A DNA stretch of 64,000 nt from Rattus norvegicus (taxonomy: Eukaryota; Chordata; Mammalia; Rodentia; Muridae), in contig NC_086032.1 of assembly GCF_036323735.1 (NCBI RefSeq), forward strand, positions 56,188,599-56,252,598, written 5' to 3'. The notes below the pieces were generated by a model. It was not told where the DNA came from, searched no databases, and saw nothing but the letters and a program-made list of their open reading frames with translations. The position numbers and the translations under genes are program-made. Shown here piece by piece: positions 50,651-62,660 of the stretch (positions are counted from its first letter, which is position 1; every line of letters starts with the position of its first letter).

Positions 50651-50668
50651 TCTCCCCCTTTTTGTTTT
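50651..50668 (-). other. Polypurine tract
   Basis: The minus strand reads AAAACAAAAAGGGGGAGA directly before the 3' LTR, where plus-strand DNA synthesis starts in retroviruses. Confidence 0.9.
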
Positions 50669-51063
50669 ACTAGTATGAGGCTGGTCTAGGTCCCTGCAGT
50701 TACGTCCATCTGCTGTGGCTACTGTCTTAGGTCGTTCCTCTATGTCACAGCCTTATCTGTTGTAGGGTAACCCTATCACCACCGGGCCCCGTGTCTTAGA
50801 TCGGTCTGTGCATGAGGAAAGTTGCCCGTCTCTGGATACCGCAGTGCTGTGTGACAGTAACTGCTAAACGACCTAGGGCGAACTCTACAAAAGAGGCCAG
50901 CCAGAAAATGAGTTAGTGGGGAAATCATGATCACCCTATCACGTGCAATAAGGAAACCTCAGCGATGTAGAAGGGCTGATCAAAGAATCATTGAGTCTCT
51001 TTCATTCTAGTGCAATGGATCCACAAATCCATGGGGTTCAAGAGCAGAGAACTCTGATGTCGA

Positions 51064-51900
51064 CTAATTTTTGAGGATAGATAACCAAATTTTAGGGGAG
51101 GCCCCTTGTTCAATGGCCACAAGTGCTTGAGTGATAACGACCTTGTCACGTTTCTGTTGAGATCTGAGTTTGCAAACCAACCATAGCATGAACACTAATC
51201 CACAGCATAGAGCTGCACCAAACAGAGCCACTCCCGATAAGTAGTGGGCACCTCATCTGGTTCTCCTCAGCTGTTACCACCAAGGGCCGTAGTCAAGCCG
51301 CTCCTATACTAAAATTTAGAATTCCCAATTGTTAGCAAGTACTCTAGAAAGTTCACCCACTGTGCTTGTCTAACAATAGATTGGGGTAGGGTAACTCTAG
51401 ACACTGTAGACACAATGACTGTAGCAGTAATGGCTGCTACAATAGCAGCAAAAGTAACAAGGTCTTTCCCAGGACAGTTCAGGATCAGCCATTCTTCTCT
51501 GGAACAACCAGCAGGCAAGGGATCCATGTCTGAGATCTGCACAACCAGGGCAGAGTTCCCCAGTCCACAGCAGCTTCATGTAGGTGGCATTCCTGTGAAG
51601 CTATATACTGCAAAATGACAACACCAGTTAAGGCAGCAAGAGTATGAGGGGGAATGAGGGGGCAGTAATGGCTGGAGTCCAGTCTTCTCCAGAAAACAGC
51701 AGTGCACAGAGGGTCTGAGCGTAGGCCACGGTGGAATGGGGCATATGCAGTGGTAACACTGACTGTAGCAATGCCAAAATCTCTGTGATGACAAAAGATG
51801 AGGGGGAATCTTCTATCTTCTTCTAAGCATACAGGAATGACTTCAGGGACCCGAACCAGGAGAGTTGAATCTTCATGTTCCCAGGATCAGCAAGTCTCAC
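51064..51900 (-). pseudogene. Class II ERV env remnant (TM subunit)
   Basis: Two pieces of a transmembrane envelope subunit are visible. The minus-strand frame 51542-51309 (77 codons) holds an Ala/Val/Ile-rich stretch like a fusion peptide, followed by a heptad-like region with 'SIVRQAQWVNFLEYL'. A second frame, with no start codon of its own, runs from about 51240 to a stop at 51066-51064. It has a membrane anchor of about 20 hydrophobic residues, a basic stop-transfer cluster and a tail ending near the polypurine tract. The ectodomain between them is mostly missing. A small, uncertain upstream part may reach 51900. Typical intracisternal IAPs lack env. Confidence 0.65.
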
Positions 51901-52254
51901 CAGCCACTCAGGCAGCTGGCACACTCTTGTAGCATCCTGTAGAAAAAACACAAAGATTCCCTCTTCCCCATAAAAATACCTGGACAGGATCATGTTAATA
52001 TGTGAATCTTTCTATTTCACCTAGACAGAAGTATGCCTAGTTGTAGGGTGCCATAAACCCTCAGAGTGTTCCTTGGCATACAAATTTTAAAATTGGAAAT
52101 AAAAGGAGTATTATTAAATAATTGTATACATACATAGCATACAGGGATATAACTCCCCCTTTTTTATTTATTAAGATTTAAACTGTCTAGTATCATTGTC
52201 CTCCCTCGTTAAGGGGTCCAGGCAATCTAGTTTGAGTTCTCAAATGGCCTCTAA

Positions 52255-52305
52255 AGGAACAGTACTTAGTGTTCTTAACCACTAAGCCATCTCTCTAGCA
52301 CCTCA
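52255..52305 (-). mobile_element. Short SINE remnant (B2/B3 head)
   Basis: 'gtgttcttaaccactaagcc' followed by 'atctctctagcacct' is the reverse complement of a B2/B3 head. It lies within the provirus interior. Confidence 0.5.
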
Positions 52306-52499
52306 CAAACTTTATTTACCTAAACATAAGCATTAATTAGAAATGTCAAATCCTGTAAATATTGTCCAGATTTAGTCTTACTAGAAACCCGTGAGCTGGC
52401 AGGGTGAGGCTGGGAATTTAAAGTAAGCAAATGGAGTCTTCCTCTTTTCATATCAACTCCATTACCATTTTCTATGGTTTTGTATAGTTGTCTGAGCCA

Positions 52500-53000
52500 G
52501 AGCACTGAAAGGACAGTGAGTTGTCAGACAATTCACAATGAAATCATCACTCACTGATTTCATGTAGAAAACTTGTCTCCAATAAGGCATAAACTAATTG
52601 TAAAATTTAAGGGTTAGTAGTATCTTAAAAAAAAAGGAAAACTTTTTAATCAATTGTGAAACCACCAGCCACACATTGGCTATCAGTATATGAATTGAAA
52701 GCTTGATTTTTTAACATTTTAAAAAGAGTGGCTACAGCACATAATTCAATAGTCTGTGTTGAAGCAGGGGAAACTCAAGAGAATAAACAAGTGATCTAAT
52801 CATACATGTAGCCTTTTCATTGGATGAACCACCTATAGATACAGTAAGCGCATTTCCTATTGGTTGGATGCACAAATATACAGGAAGTACAAAAGCATGC
52901 AAAGAGTAAAATTATCAATTTTGCCTGAAAAATTTGTATATGTAATAAGCCAAATATCAGTATTTTGTAATAAACAATTTGATTGCTGTTTAGAATAAGG
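52500..53000 (-). pseudogene. Class II ERV pol remnant with RNase H
   Basis: On the minus strand a block reading 'VSIGGSS' (near 52840, one substitution from the catalytic D-G-S-S) is followed about 40 residues later by 'YTDSQCV' (near 52680), the second catalytic Asp region. Stops and a frameshift lie between them. The sequence on the 53000 side probably belongs to the RT connection but is too decayed to define. Confidence 0.6.
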
Positions 53001-54845
53001 TATGTTTCACCAGGTTTCTTTTAAAATACTTCCATGACTCTAGCCTACAATTCTGTATTAACACAACTAAAGCTTTATCTCCAATGAGGATAACAAAGGC
53101 TTAAGTCCTCTGGTAAGGTGAGGTATTTTGGCAATTAACATATCCTTAGAAGCTTAAAATTAGTTTCAAGTATTCTTTTCTGGAGTAGTGTAACAGCTAC
53201 TCCCCAAATATTAAAGCTCATTTTGAGAGCAAAGATTTGTAGTAAAAATTTCCATATCCACTGAATGATTCAAAGTTCTAACTTCTTACATTGAAGAAGC
53301 AACAAAATTACATAATATAAGGCTATTAGCCATTCTTTTGTAAAAGTTTTAATGATATCACTTCATGGGCTCTCTAACATTATAAGCAAGCTCATGAAAT
53401 GAAAACTCACAATTGCTATGACATAAACAAATTGCATAAAATCAATCCTCTAAATCTGTCTTGAAATGGCAGTTGGAGTAAGGAAACTGGCTGTAATGCT
53501 CTCACAAGTTCTAAAACCTCATCAATCCTTTGTAAATCCTGTAACAATCTCTACCTGTTTGATTTTTCCTCAATTATAAATAAGTTTGAGTTACTCAATG
53601 TAACACTGGCAATCCTTAATCAAATCCTTAAGTTCTCCTTGTAACACCAGAGCACAACCACAAGGTCACCTGAGTTCTGAGTAGTGACTAGGCAGGTGTC
53701 CTTGGGGCAGTGGAATTAGCAGTAAAATACAAATAACTTCAGGGCAAACCACAACTTTGGAAAGCAAAACTCAACCTCCAACAAACAATCTAGTCTCCAA
53801 AATCTAGTCTCCAAGACACCGAGTCTATCCTTCATGCTACAAAGTTTGACTGCCAATTCCTACATATCAACGCACGATGGTGCGGTCTCCAATACCTCAA
53901 CAAAGAGACATTGCCCTAAATTCTTTTAGAAGCCTGGTTTCTAGGATAAGAGTTCCATAAAAATATTATCTCAATTTAGACCTGTTTCCCTAGGTTGGCT
54001 CATGTCACATGTTGTCTAGAATGACTTTATCCAAATTATCAGCTTTATGTCAACTTTCTGTTACCAATATTATACCTTTTTAACCATATCCAATAACTTA
54101 AAAGCCAATAGTCCATAACCAAGGCATGTAGAGCATATTTATACATTTAAAACCAATGAGAAACAAAATTGAAGTGGCTACACATATCTTTAATATTTAG
54201 ACTAAACACCATTTTTACCTTTTTAGCTATGATTTTAAGAGAAGCACCTTGTCACCTGTTGAGTCTAATAATCAGCTCATGTAGACGCTCATCCCCGGGC
54301 AGCTTCTCCAGCTGACCTAGATTCCTGGCTACAGATACAGGGCTCCAAGGACTGATTGAAACTGCTTTTTATTCATTTGTTCCTTTTTTGAAACGAGTTA
54401 AAATCAAATCAAGGTGTGAACGATTGACAGATAAAGTTTTTACCATTTTTTCTATTGAACATGAAACATAAAACAGTTAAGCAACAAGAAACAAAAACCA
54501 CAGACATAAACTGACATACATGGACAGCTTGGTGCACCAAGGACAGACAATAGACAAAGAGGGAAAAAACTAGATGGTGTCCCAGCAAAGGGACCCAGAT
54601 TCCAATAGGAGTCAGCAGAGAGGTAGGATTTCCCCTTTCCCACCACTTCCACAGTGACCATCCACTTGAGTGGAGTTGATATGGACAATGGATTGTCTCA
54701 ATTCCTAGACTAGTCCATCAACGTGTTGAAACCAAATTCCTGTAAGATACTGAGATATATTACGGGATATCTGAGCAGCACGACTGACATTCACAAATGG
54801 TATGGAAGTGAAACACAGTCCTGAATATTTCCACTCACAACCCAA
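53001..54845 (-). other. Decayed provirus interior
   Basis: AT-rich and full of stops on both strands; no reliable domain could be placed. A minus-strand 78-codon frame (54688-54452) has one hydrophobic stretch near its end but no recognised motif. Confidence 0.5.
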
Positions 54846-55538
54846 TTACATTAACCCCATCAAGCTGTGTATGGGCATTGAGATGTCCTTTTGTTTGATT
54901 CTCCTGAATAAATTTTTCAGGCGGTCTACCTCTATCAAATCTGATAGTATGACTCTGTGAAGTTTAAACAAAATTACCAGCCTTGCCCACAAAGGATCCA
55001 TAACTTTCGGTTTCTTCACAGTGGCTCTCCACCTAGGCCCATATCTTTCTTCTTCATAGCAAGCTGCCTCATCTTCTAAATCCTCTTTCTCAGAGGAGCT
55101 AAGCTCGTCTGTTTCTGAACTATCAAGCTCCAAAGCCTCTAACTCCTTTACCGGATAAAGGCTTTTCCTTTTCACAGCTTTCTTCTCCTTTCTCTGTTTC
55201 TCTCCCGGGGCGTTCTTTCCCTTATCTCTTGCTTCCTCAGAACTGATGTCTTTGGAAGGGTCTGTTTTCTTACTTGCACCTTTTCTCTTTGAGCTCTTTA
55301 ATCTTTTATCCCGCTCTGTTTCTGACATGCTGTCTTGTAACTCCCCTAGCACTCCCTGTCCCTCTATCACTGTCAGGCGGTATTTCCCATCTTCTAGGCA
55401 CGACTTCTGACGGTGCCTAGCAGTAGCCGCAAATTCAAAAACCAAAAGAGAAAGAATGAGAGCTGCTAAAATGAAAACAAAAGCCTCCGCCACATCTTCT
55501 AATGGGGGAGAGAAGTGAGAGAGATCAAGAGCAAACAT
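54846..55538 (-). CDS. IAP-like gag N-terminal part, open 230-codon frame
   Basis: It starts at the first ATG after the primer site (about 90 nt downstream) and ends in a stop at 54846. Residues about 17-39 form one hydrophobic stretch near the N-terminus, followed by a Lys/Arg/Glu/Ser-rich region (about 62-165) and a basic segment. A hydrophobic N-terminus that targets Gag to the ER is known for intracisternal A-particles, which fits the tRNA-Phe primer site. It lacks capsid and nucleocapsid, so at most it would give a truncated matrix-like product. I treat it as a relic whose frame has survived. Confidence 0.65.
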   Translation of the reverse strand: MFALDLSHFSPPLEDVAEAFVFILAALILSLLVFEFAATARHRQKSCLEDGKYRLTVIEGQGVLGELQDSMSETERDKRLKSSKRKGASKKTDPSKDISSEEARDKGKNAPGEKQRKEKKAVKRKSLYPVKELEALELDSSETDELSSSEKEDLEDEAACYEEERYGPRWRATVKKPKVMDPLWARLVILFKLHRVILSDLIEVDRLKNLFRRIKQKDISMPIHSLMGLM

Positions 55539-55627
55539 ATCTCTCAGAGCTTACCCTAGACACTGCAGTTCTGGACCCTCTCCACAAACGGAGGCTCTCC
55601 TCGGCGCAGGCGATGGTGAGGTGTTTT

Positions 55628-55645
55628 TTCCGGGTTTCGGCACCA
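55628..55645 (-). other. Primer binding site, tRNA-Phe type
   Basis: The minus strand reads TGGTGCCGAAACCCGGAA two bases after the 5' LTR. It matches the tRNA-Phe site typical of IAPs except near its end. Confidence 0.9.
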
Positions 55646-55647
55646 TA

Positions 55648-56026
55648 TATCCCGTGCTATCGTCTCGCCAGCAGGAACGCACGTGCGGACACCAGGATCC
55701 TTCTGTAGCAAAGTGTTTATTACATCTTGAAGAGGAGAGCCCGGGGCCCCAGCATGGCACGGCTTATATACACCCTAGCGCAGCGCATCCACACCTGATT
55801 GGTCGCTTACCCATGATCTCATAGGCACGCCCCGGAGTGGGCAAAGACCTGGCACGAAGACACTCTTGCACATGTGCACACAGCTAACTTCCCGAAAGGA
55901 AGTCGGGCTGGTGAAGCGGAAGCCAGCACCATCTTGTAATGGTGAATGCTATCCCGGCTTTCCACGTGGGGCGCAATGGAAGCCAGCGCCATCTTGTGGT
56001 GGCGAATGTTATTGCGGCTTTCCACA
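55648..56026 (-). promoter_or_regulatory. 5' LTR promoter of the IAP-like provirus
   Basis: The sense (minus) strand begins TGTGGAAAGCC at 56026. U3 holds two related blocks, each with a YY1-like AAGATGGCG/AAGATGGTG core (near 55991 and 55933). A TATA box TATATAA lies at 55770-55764 and the AATAAA signal at 55721-55716. The inner end reads TA instead of CA. CpG sites are better kept than in the 3' LTR. Confidence 0.9.
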
Positions 56027-56032
56027 TCAAAT
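56027..56032. repeat. 6-bp target duplication of the IAP-like provirus (right)
   Basis: tcaaat, identical to 50267-50272. Confidence 0.9.
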
Positions 56033-56109
56033 ATTCCATGCTCAGTTAATTAATGCTCAAGAGTTTTAAGGAGTCAAGAAGTGAGTGTCCTGGACATATT
56101 GGTTTTTGC

Positions 56110-56254
56110 TTTTGTTTACTTTTAAGACAGTCTCTCTACATAGCCTTGGCTGTCCTAGAATTCATTATTTGGGCTAGGCTGGAATTGGACTCACAGTGGA
56201 CCACCTGCCTTCCATGTGCTGGGATTCAAGACATATGCTGCCATACCTGGCCCT
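56110..56254 (-). mobile_element. B1 SINE, antisense
   Basis: The plus strand reads 'aagacagtctctctacatag', 'ccttggctgtcctagaattc', 'ggctaggctggaattggact' and 'gtgctgggattcaagacata', the reverse complement of B1 from tail to head. It is moderately diverged. Confidence 0.88.
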
Positions 56255-57575
56255 TAAGCATATTTGGCAAAGGAGTTTGTTTTTTTTTTCTCACATGGAT
56301 TTAACTCATCCACCTATGCCGGCTACCTACTACTGTCTCAGTACTCCAAGCATACTGTTTTGTCCAGAATGTCAGATTGAAGCTCTTCCTTTCTTCCACC
56401 TAGAATACAATACTCTAATCATCACTTTCCTTTGGCACCAGTCAAACCTGCATATGGTCATCATGCCAACTGATTAACTTGGTACCAGGGACACAGTGAT
56501 GCTTGGGTTTTGTTACACTTCACCTACATCCATGTTTTACTCACAGGGGACTCTTTTTACACATAAACCTTGTTGAATTTTCTTAAGTTCACTATTCTGT
56601 GATGTGTCCTCTGACTGGTTTGAGTTTGACAAGAGTAAAAATCAATATATTCTTCTGATTCATAGTGTTCCTAAATGAGGTAAAATTTTTAATTAATATG
56701 TATATATTTGCTTAATTTCATTTATTTAGAATGATCCTAGTATATACCTGACACGAAAGATAGAATGTTTTTAATCTTATTAATTAGTTACTAGATATTG
56801 TTAAGTTATTAACAATTTCTACATGTTGGGGTGAAAGATCAGGAAGAATAATATTGCTTAGCATGACAACCTAATTTATAATCATATTTTATAATAGAAA
56901 AACATACAAATTCAGTTATGTGCATTTAATGTAGTCAAGCTCTAAGAGAAAAATAATCTGGTTCATAATACATAATTATAGTTACAAACTGATTCTACTT
57001 CAAAGATTGCATATACATAAAAATAAAAACATTAACAAAGCAATTTATAGATTCAATTCTATGTAATAAACAGGCAATAAAGACATCAAATGGTTCAGAC
57101 TTCCACAGTTTACTTTGATAGGCAATGACTTCCTGAGGACTATTCCTCTTAGATTTGCTTCTAAGAGTTCCCTCACTGGGGGAGAAAAATACATGTGCAA
57201 GTCCAGATAATTGGCCTTCCCTGTCTTATCAAATTAATTCTAGTATTGGCCTCAGGCATTGTTGCAGTCTTCCATTTCTGAGCCAATAGGAGAAATATGT
57301 AAATGTTCACCTAAAATAGATATTAATGACTACATCTAGAGAAAGTATTGGGATACCATATGGAAGTAGAATAATAAGAATACATAAGAAGAGATTTTAT
57401 TCTATTTTTAAACTGTATCCAAGAGAAAGCAAAATTCATGCTATACTCAATGGCACTGTAAGACTGTAGTCACCAAATAATGACAAATAAACACTGGTAA
57501 ACTGAAGTTGTTTAAAATTAATAATATCGCACAATCACCCAGTTAATTCATTATTTAAGACTCCGTAGAAGGGAG
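56255..57575. other. Unannotated AT-rich DNA
   Basis: No gene or identifiable repeat. Confidence 0.4.
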
Positions 57576-58940
57576 AAGGCAAGAGCTAAACAAAGAATTC
57601 ACAGCTGAGGAATGCCGAATGGCTGAGAAACACCTAAAGAAATGTTCAACATCTTTAGTCATAAGGGAAATGCAAATCAAAACAACCCTGGGATTTCACC
57701 TCACACCAGTGAGAATGGCTAAGATCAAAAACTCAGGTGACAGTAAATGCAGGCAAGGATGTGGAGAAAGAGGAACACTCCTCCATTGTTGGTTATATTG
57801 CAGACTGGTACAACCATTCTGGAAATCAGTCTGGAGGTTCCTCAGAAAATTGGACATTGGACTACCTGAGGACCTAGCTATACCTCTGTTGTGCATATAC
57901 CCAAAAGATGCCCCAACATATAACAAAGACACATGCTCCACTATGTTCATAGCAGCCTTATTTATAGTAGCCAGGAGCTAGAAAGAATCCAGATGCCTTT
58001 CAACAGAGGAATGGATACAGAAAATATGGTACATCTACACAATTGAATATTACTCAGCTATCAAAAACAATGACTTTATGAAATTCATAGGCAAATGGGG
58101 AAACTGGAAAATATCATCCTGAGTAAGGTAACCCAATCACAGAAAAACACACATGGTATGCAATCATTGATAAGTGGATATTAGCCCAAATGCTCGAATT
58201 ACCCTAGATGCACAGAACACATGAAACTCAAGAAGGATGACCAAAATGCGAATGCTTCATTCCTTCTTTAAAAGGGGAACAAGAATACCCTTGGGAGGGA
58301 ATAGGGAGGCAAAGTTTAGAACAGAGGCAGTAGGAACACCCATTCAGAGCCTGCCCCACATGTGGCCCATACATATACGGCCCCCAAACTAGATAAGATG
58401 GATGAAGCAAAGAAGTGCAGGCTGACAGGAACCAGATGTAGATCTCACCTGAGAGACACAGCCAGACTATGGCAAACACATAGGCGAATGCCAGGAGTAA
58501 ACCACTGAACTGAGAACGGGACCCCTGTTCAAGGAATTATAGAAAGGACTGAAAGAACTTGAAGGGGCTTATGACACCATATGAACAACAATGCCAACCA
58601 ACCAGAGCTTCCAGGGACTAAGCCACTACCCGAAGACTATACATGGAATGACCGTGGACTCCAACTGCATAGGTAGCAATGAATAGCCTTGTAAGAGCAC
58701 CAGTGGAAGAGGAAGCCCTTAGTCCTGCCAAGATTGAACCCCCAGTCAATGTAATTGTTTGGGGGAGGGTGGAAATGGGGGGAGTGTGGGGAGGGGAACA
58801 CCCATAGAGAAGGGGAGGGAGAGGGGTTAGGGGGATGTTGGCCCGGAAACCTGGAAAGGGAATAATAATCGAAACATAAATAAGAAATGCCCAAGTTAAT
58901 AAAGATAAAAAAATATAATATTAAAAAAGTTAAAAAAAAA
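57576..58940 (+). mobile_element. L1-E: young 5'-truncated L1, plus strand
   Basis: Starts in the C-terminal third of ORF2 and runs through the full 3' UTR and G-rich tract to an A-rich tail at about 58905-58940. The target-site duplication is not clear. A 120-codon frame (57619-57981) keeps the cysteine knuckle in 'CRQGCGERGTLLHCWLYC'. It ends in a premature stop, with a later frame break near 58100. Confidence 0.92.
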
Positions 58941-60740
58941 AGAACCTAACTCTTTCTTATTCAGCATGTAAAACTTGTCTAACTTAAGATACAGTATTAA
59001 TTTCCCTAAAACTGCAGCACAACAAACACATATGCAAGATAGGCAATTTGAATTTCTTTAGTTGATTTCCCCCCAGTATTGTGACTTATATACTTTCACT
59101 GTGAGAATCAATATATTGTTGCATTTGTGTGTGCCATTGAGAAATCATTTAAATTCAAGATGCTTTGGCATCTTTCCTTCTAAAGTAAGTGTTATAGTGA
59201 TGATCATTTCAGTGAGTTGGTGAGAAGCTAAAGTAACCTTACTGACGTTCCATGAATTATTATGTACAGATCAGTAAGGTGGTAAATGTTTGTTGAAGAC
59301 TTATTGACATTTTCACTGTTAGTATCAACATGGCTTTTTAAAGATGCATGTTCTCTTCTCTGTTTTATTTTATCCTTCTAAAAATGTTGTCAGAAGAAAT
59401 TTTATATATATATATATATATAAGTATATATATATTTGGTATTAATATTGACATATGACTTAATTTCCAGCTAAGTAAAAGAACACTAGGAGGAGGAGGA
59501 GGAAGATGAAAATTTGAACAAATGTACCGATGATGAACAACACATGGTTAACAAATAGGAATCCTTTTGCTGAATGTCACATGAGCCAAAAGAAGGAATG
59601 GGTGAGGTAGACAGCTCAGGGAAAGACATTTTCAATCATAGATTTTATGCTTCACCAAACTATTCTTTAGAAAGTAAGCATCCATTAAGGTATTTTCCAA
59701 TAAGCACTTTTAAAGAACTAGCTTAGAAGAATGTACAAGAGGTATTTATTAAGACACGTTGTTCACGAGGACTGATCAGACACATAAGAAAGAACACTAG
59801 CTATTAGCAAACATCTCCATAAAGGCACACAGGCAATGCTAAAGATAAGAACATGGAAAAATATAAAGCAATATAATAATAAAAGAACTTATTTATTATG
59901 CTTCCACTTTCGTCTAAGAGTTAAAAGACCACCACCTAAAGTAATAACAAAACTACATAGACTGCTATATGCAATAGTAAAATGCAGTATAAATAATGAT
60001 TAAAAATCACCTGTCTTTCCTAATTTACATATTTATTCCAAATCTGTGATATCAGTATGATGTGGAAGTTAGACCATAATCATAAAGTAATGGATTCACA
60101 CTAAGAGTAAAAAAGAAACCCTCTTACATTTAAATTTGAGGACACCAATAGAATCCATACAATTAAGGAAAGAACTACCCTTGCAAAAAATGGAACTAGG
60201 ATTGAATTATAGTGTGTGGGATTAGAGAATACAGTAAAGAAGATGTGCAACATAATATAGAAATCAATGAAAGCTAAAGGAATAGCTCATTCACAGAGCA
60301 AGAGCTAAGCCTTTGTGAAATCCTGGTTTCGATACCCAGCACTGAAAACAAAGGCAGAAACAAAAATACAATATAAGAAACAAAAATAAATAAAACAGCA
60401 ATACACATATTTAAAAAAACAAGTAGTTGATAAAATAATGATAGAAAATAATTTAACAATAAATTTGATTTAAAAATGTTAAAATAATATTAATCTTTAT
60501 TTTATTAGCCTAAGTTTCCTATATAATTCATTGAAACTGCAAACTATTAAAAAAAAACACTAGGAAACAGAGATTTTATATTCTAATATTCAACAAACAA
60601 AGTCATTATAAAAATGAAAACCCCAAAACAAATGTATTTGTTAAATGTACTGTTTAGACAATATAGAGAAGTTTACATTTCAATAATAAAATGGTAAGTT
60701 AAAATTTTCATAAAGATTTTGAATAGTTTTCTCTAAAATT
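58941..60740. other. Unannotated AT-rich DNA
   Basis: No gene seen. It includes a (TA)n tract at 59405-59437 and a possible old ID-like SINE remnant at 60283-60345 ('agcaagagctaagcctttgt' then 'ggtttcgatacccagcactg'). Confidence 0.4.
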
Positions 60741-61255
60741 TTATGCCCAGTTTAACCTATATCTGAAAAAATGGTCAACAGAATTCACTAGTAGGAAAAC
60801 ACAAATTCAAACCACATGAGATCCCACTTCACATGCACTGGAAAGTCATTTGCCTGTGGAAAGAACGACCCCCCAAACACTATTATGAAAATGTAAAGTC
60901 ATGTAAATATATTGGGAAACACTTTCTCAGAGTATTTCTCAAACAGATAGACTAGTTCTCTCTAATTGTAGTGCAAGTAAGTATACTGCCAGTTACACAA
61001 GGAAGAAAAATGAAAAGGTATTATAACTAAGAGCTGTGAGAAAATGTTCACAGCAGTAAAAATATTTGAAATATCAAAAAAGGTAGAAACAATTCAAAGC
61101 CACCAACTGATTTATAAACAAACAAAAATGTTTTAACCATACCCTAAATATTATTTGCCTCTAAGAGATTGTAAATATTGGTATGTGCTGAAATGTGAAG
61201 AAACTTTGCAAACATAATAATAAATGAATCCAATGACTCACTAAGAACGGAATAT
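60741..61255 (+). mobile_element. Ancient L1 ORF2 C-terminal fragment, plus strand
   Basis: The order 'cacaaattcaaaccacatgagatcccactt', 'tcaaagccaccaactgattt', 'tgtgctgaaatgtgaagaaa' and 'ccaatgactcactaa' follows the last part of ORF2 in old mammalian L1s. Divergence is much greater than for L1-A to L1-E. Confidence 0.6.
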
Positions 61256-61264
61256 ATACAGAAA

Positions 61265-62660
61265 TTTTCTTTTTCTTTTGTTTTGTTAATTTGCTTACAT
61301 CCAAATGTTGCCCACACTCTTGGTCCCTCTTCACCGAGTCCCTTCCCCTCACCCTCCTCCTCCCTTTGAGAGGATGAGATCCATCCTGGGTACCTCCCCA
61401 GTCTGGTGCATCAACTATCTACCAAATTAGTCACATCCTCTCCTACTGAGTCCAGACAAGGCAGCCCTGTTGGGGAAGGGATACAACAGTCAGCCTGCAA
61501 GGTTTGTTGTTGTCTTGTTTAGTTTTGTGTTCGTTCATTTTTATTTTATTTATTTATTTATTCACCTTACACCAGTCCTTCCTTTCCTCACAGTACCCTC
61601 CTCATGTTAGTCCATCCCCTATTCCTCTTAGAAGAGAAAGCCTTCCTTTGGGTATCAAACCCCATACTCCACATTTCATTTCCCAGTTCTGTCCACACCC
61701 ATCCTCTACTCCCACCCCCATCCCACACATTAAGTTGCTACAGGAATAAGCACATCCTCTCCCTCTTAGGTCAAACAAGGCTGTCCATTTGCTGGTCTAG
61801 GATCCACAGGAAGGCAAGGAGGCAACAGGCTCAGGGAGAATACCTGATTCAGTTGTTTGGAGACCAGCATGGCTACAAACTTGCAGGGCACCTAGGTCTA
61901 GCCTATGGTCACTCTTTGGTTGGTGATTCAGTCTCTGGGAGCCCTCAAGTTTCCAGGTTGGGAGGGAGAGGAGATGGGTGAGGGAGGGGCAGGGAGGACT
62001 TTATGTAGGGAGACCAGGGCAGTCTAGGAAGTGCCAGAGACCCGGGATGGGGAAAGGTCAGAGGATCTAGCTGAGATATCTAGCAGTGGGGGATGTGGAT
62101 CCTGAAACGGTCACTTCTTCTAGCCAGGCAGGACTTTCAGTGGATGGATTAAGACAAAAATCTAGCCACAAAACCTTTGAACTAAAATGTGTTCAGCCTA
62201 CAAAGATGCTCAGGGATAAAGATAGAGGAGAGTCTGGGGAAATGGCTAACCAATGACTGGTCCAAATTGATACCTATCCCATGGGAAAGAACCAAACCCT
62301 GACTCTATTAATAATATTCCTTTATATTTGCAGACAGGAACCAAGTACAACTGTCCTTGGAGAGGCTCCAACCTGTTTATGCTCTTTGGGTGGTTGCTCA
62401 GTCTCTGAGAGCTCCCAGGGGTCCAGATTAATAGTTGACTTTGTTGGTATTCCTATGAGGTTCCCATGAGAAATTATATAATATGTAAATATATATGCAC
62501 ATATATTTATGTGTATACACACACACAAATAAGAACAGAAAGGTTGCAAATGAAAAACAATTTTAGACAGACAGACAGACAGACAGGTAGGGGCCAGGGC
62601 ATCTGGAAGACACTAGAGGAGGTGAAGAATATGGTCAAATATATTGTATTAAAAAAATTA
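61265..62660. mobile_element. Rearranged cluster of old L1 (Lx-type) 3' UTR pieces
   Basis: Two antisense 3' UTR segments follow each other (61265-61500 and 61535-61945; each starts with an inverted tail and shares the 'ctactgagtccagacaaggc'/'ctcttaggtcaaacaaggct' block). Then comes a sense segment (61946-62375, with 'aagatgctcagggataaaga' and 'aaccaatgactggtccaaat'), a short antisense piece (62376-62470) and a sense L1 end (about 62590-62660). No protein is encoded. Confidence 0.55.
62565..62588. repeat. (AGAC)n microsatellite
   Basis: Six AGAC units. Confidence 0.9.

Larger units (their letters stand above)
50273..56026 (-). mobile_element. Complete class II (IAP-like) endogenous provirus
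   Basis: Two LTRs of 378 and 379 bp, about 94% identical by hand count, enclose about 5.0 kb. The minus-strand order is 5' LTR, tRNA-Phe-type primer site, gag start, decayed middle, RNase H, env transmembrane part, polypurine tract and 3' LTR. A 6-bp target duplication proves a single retroviral insertion. The internal part is about 2 kb shorter than a typical 7-kb full IAP, and only the gag start is open. It cannot replicate. Confidence 0.95.
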
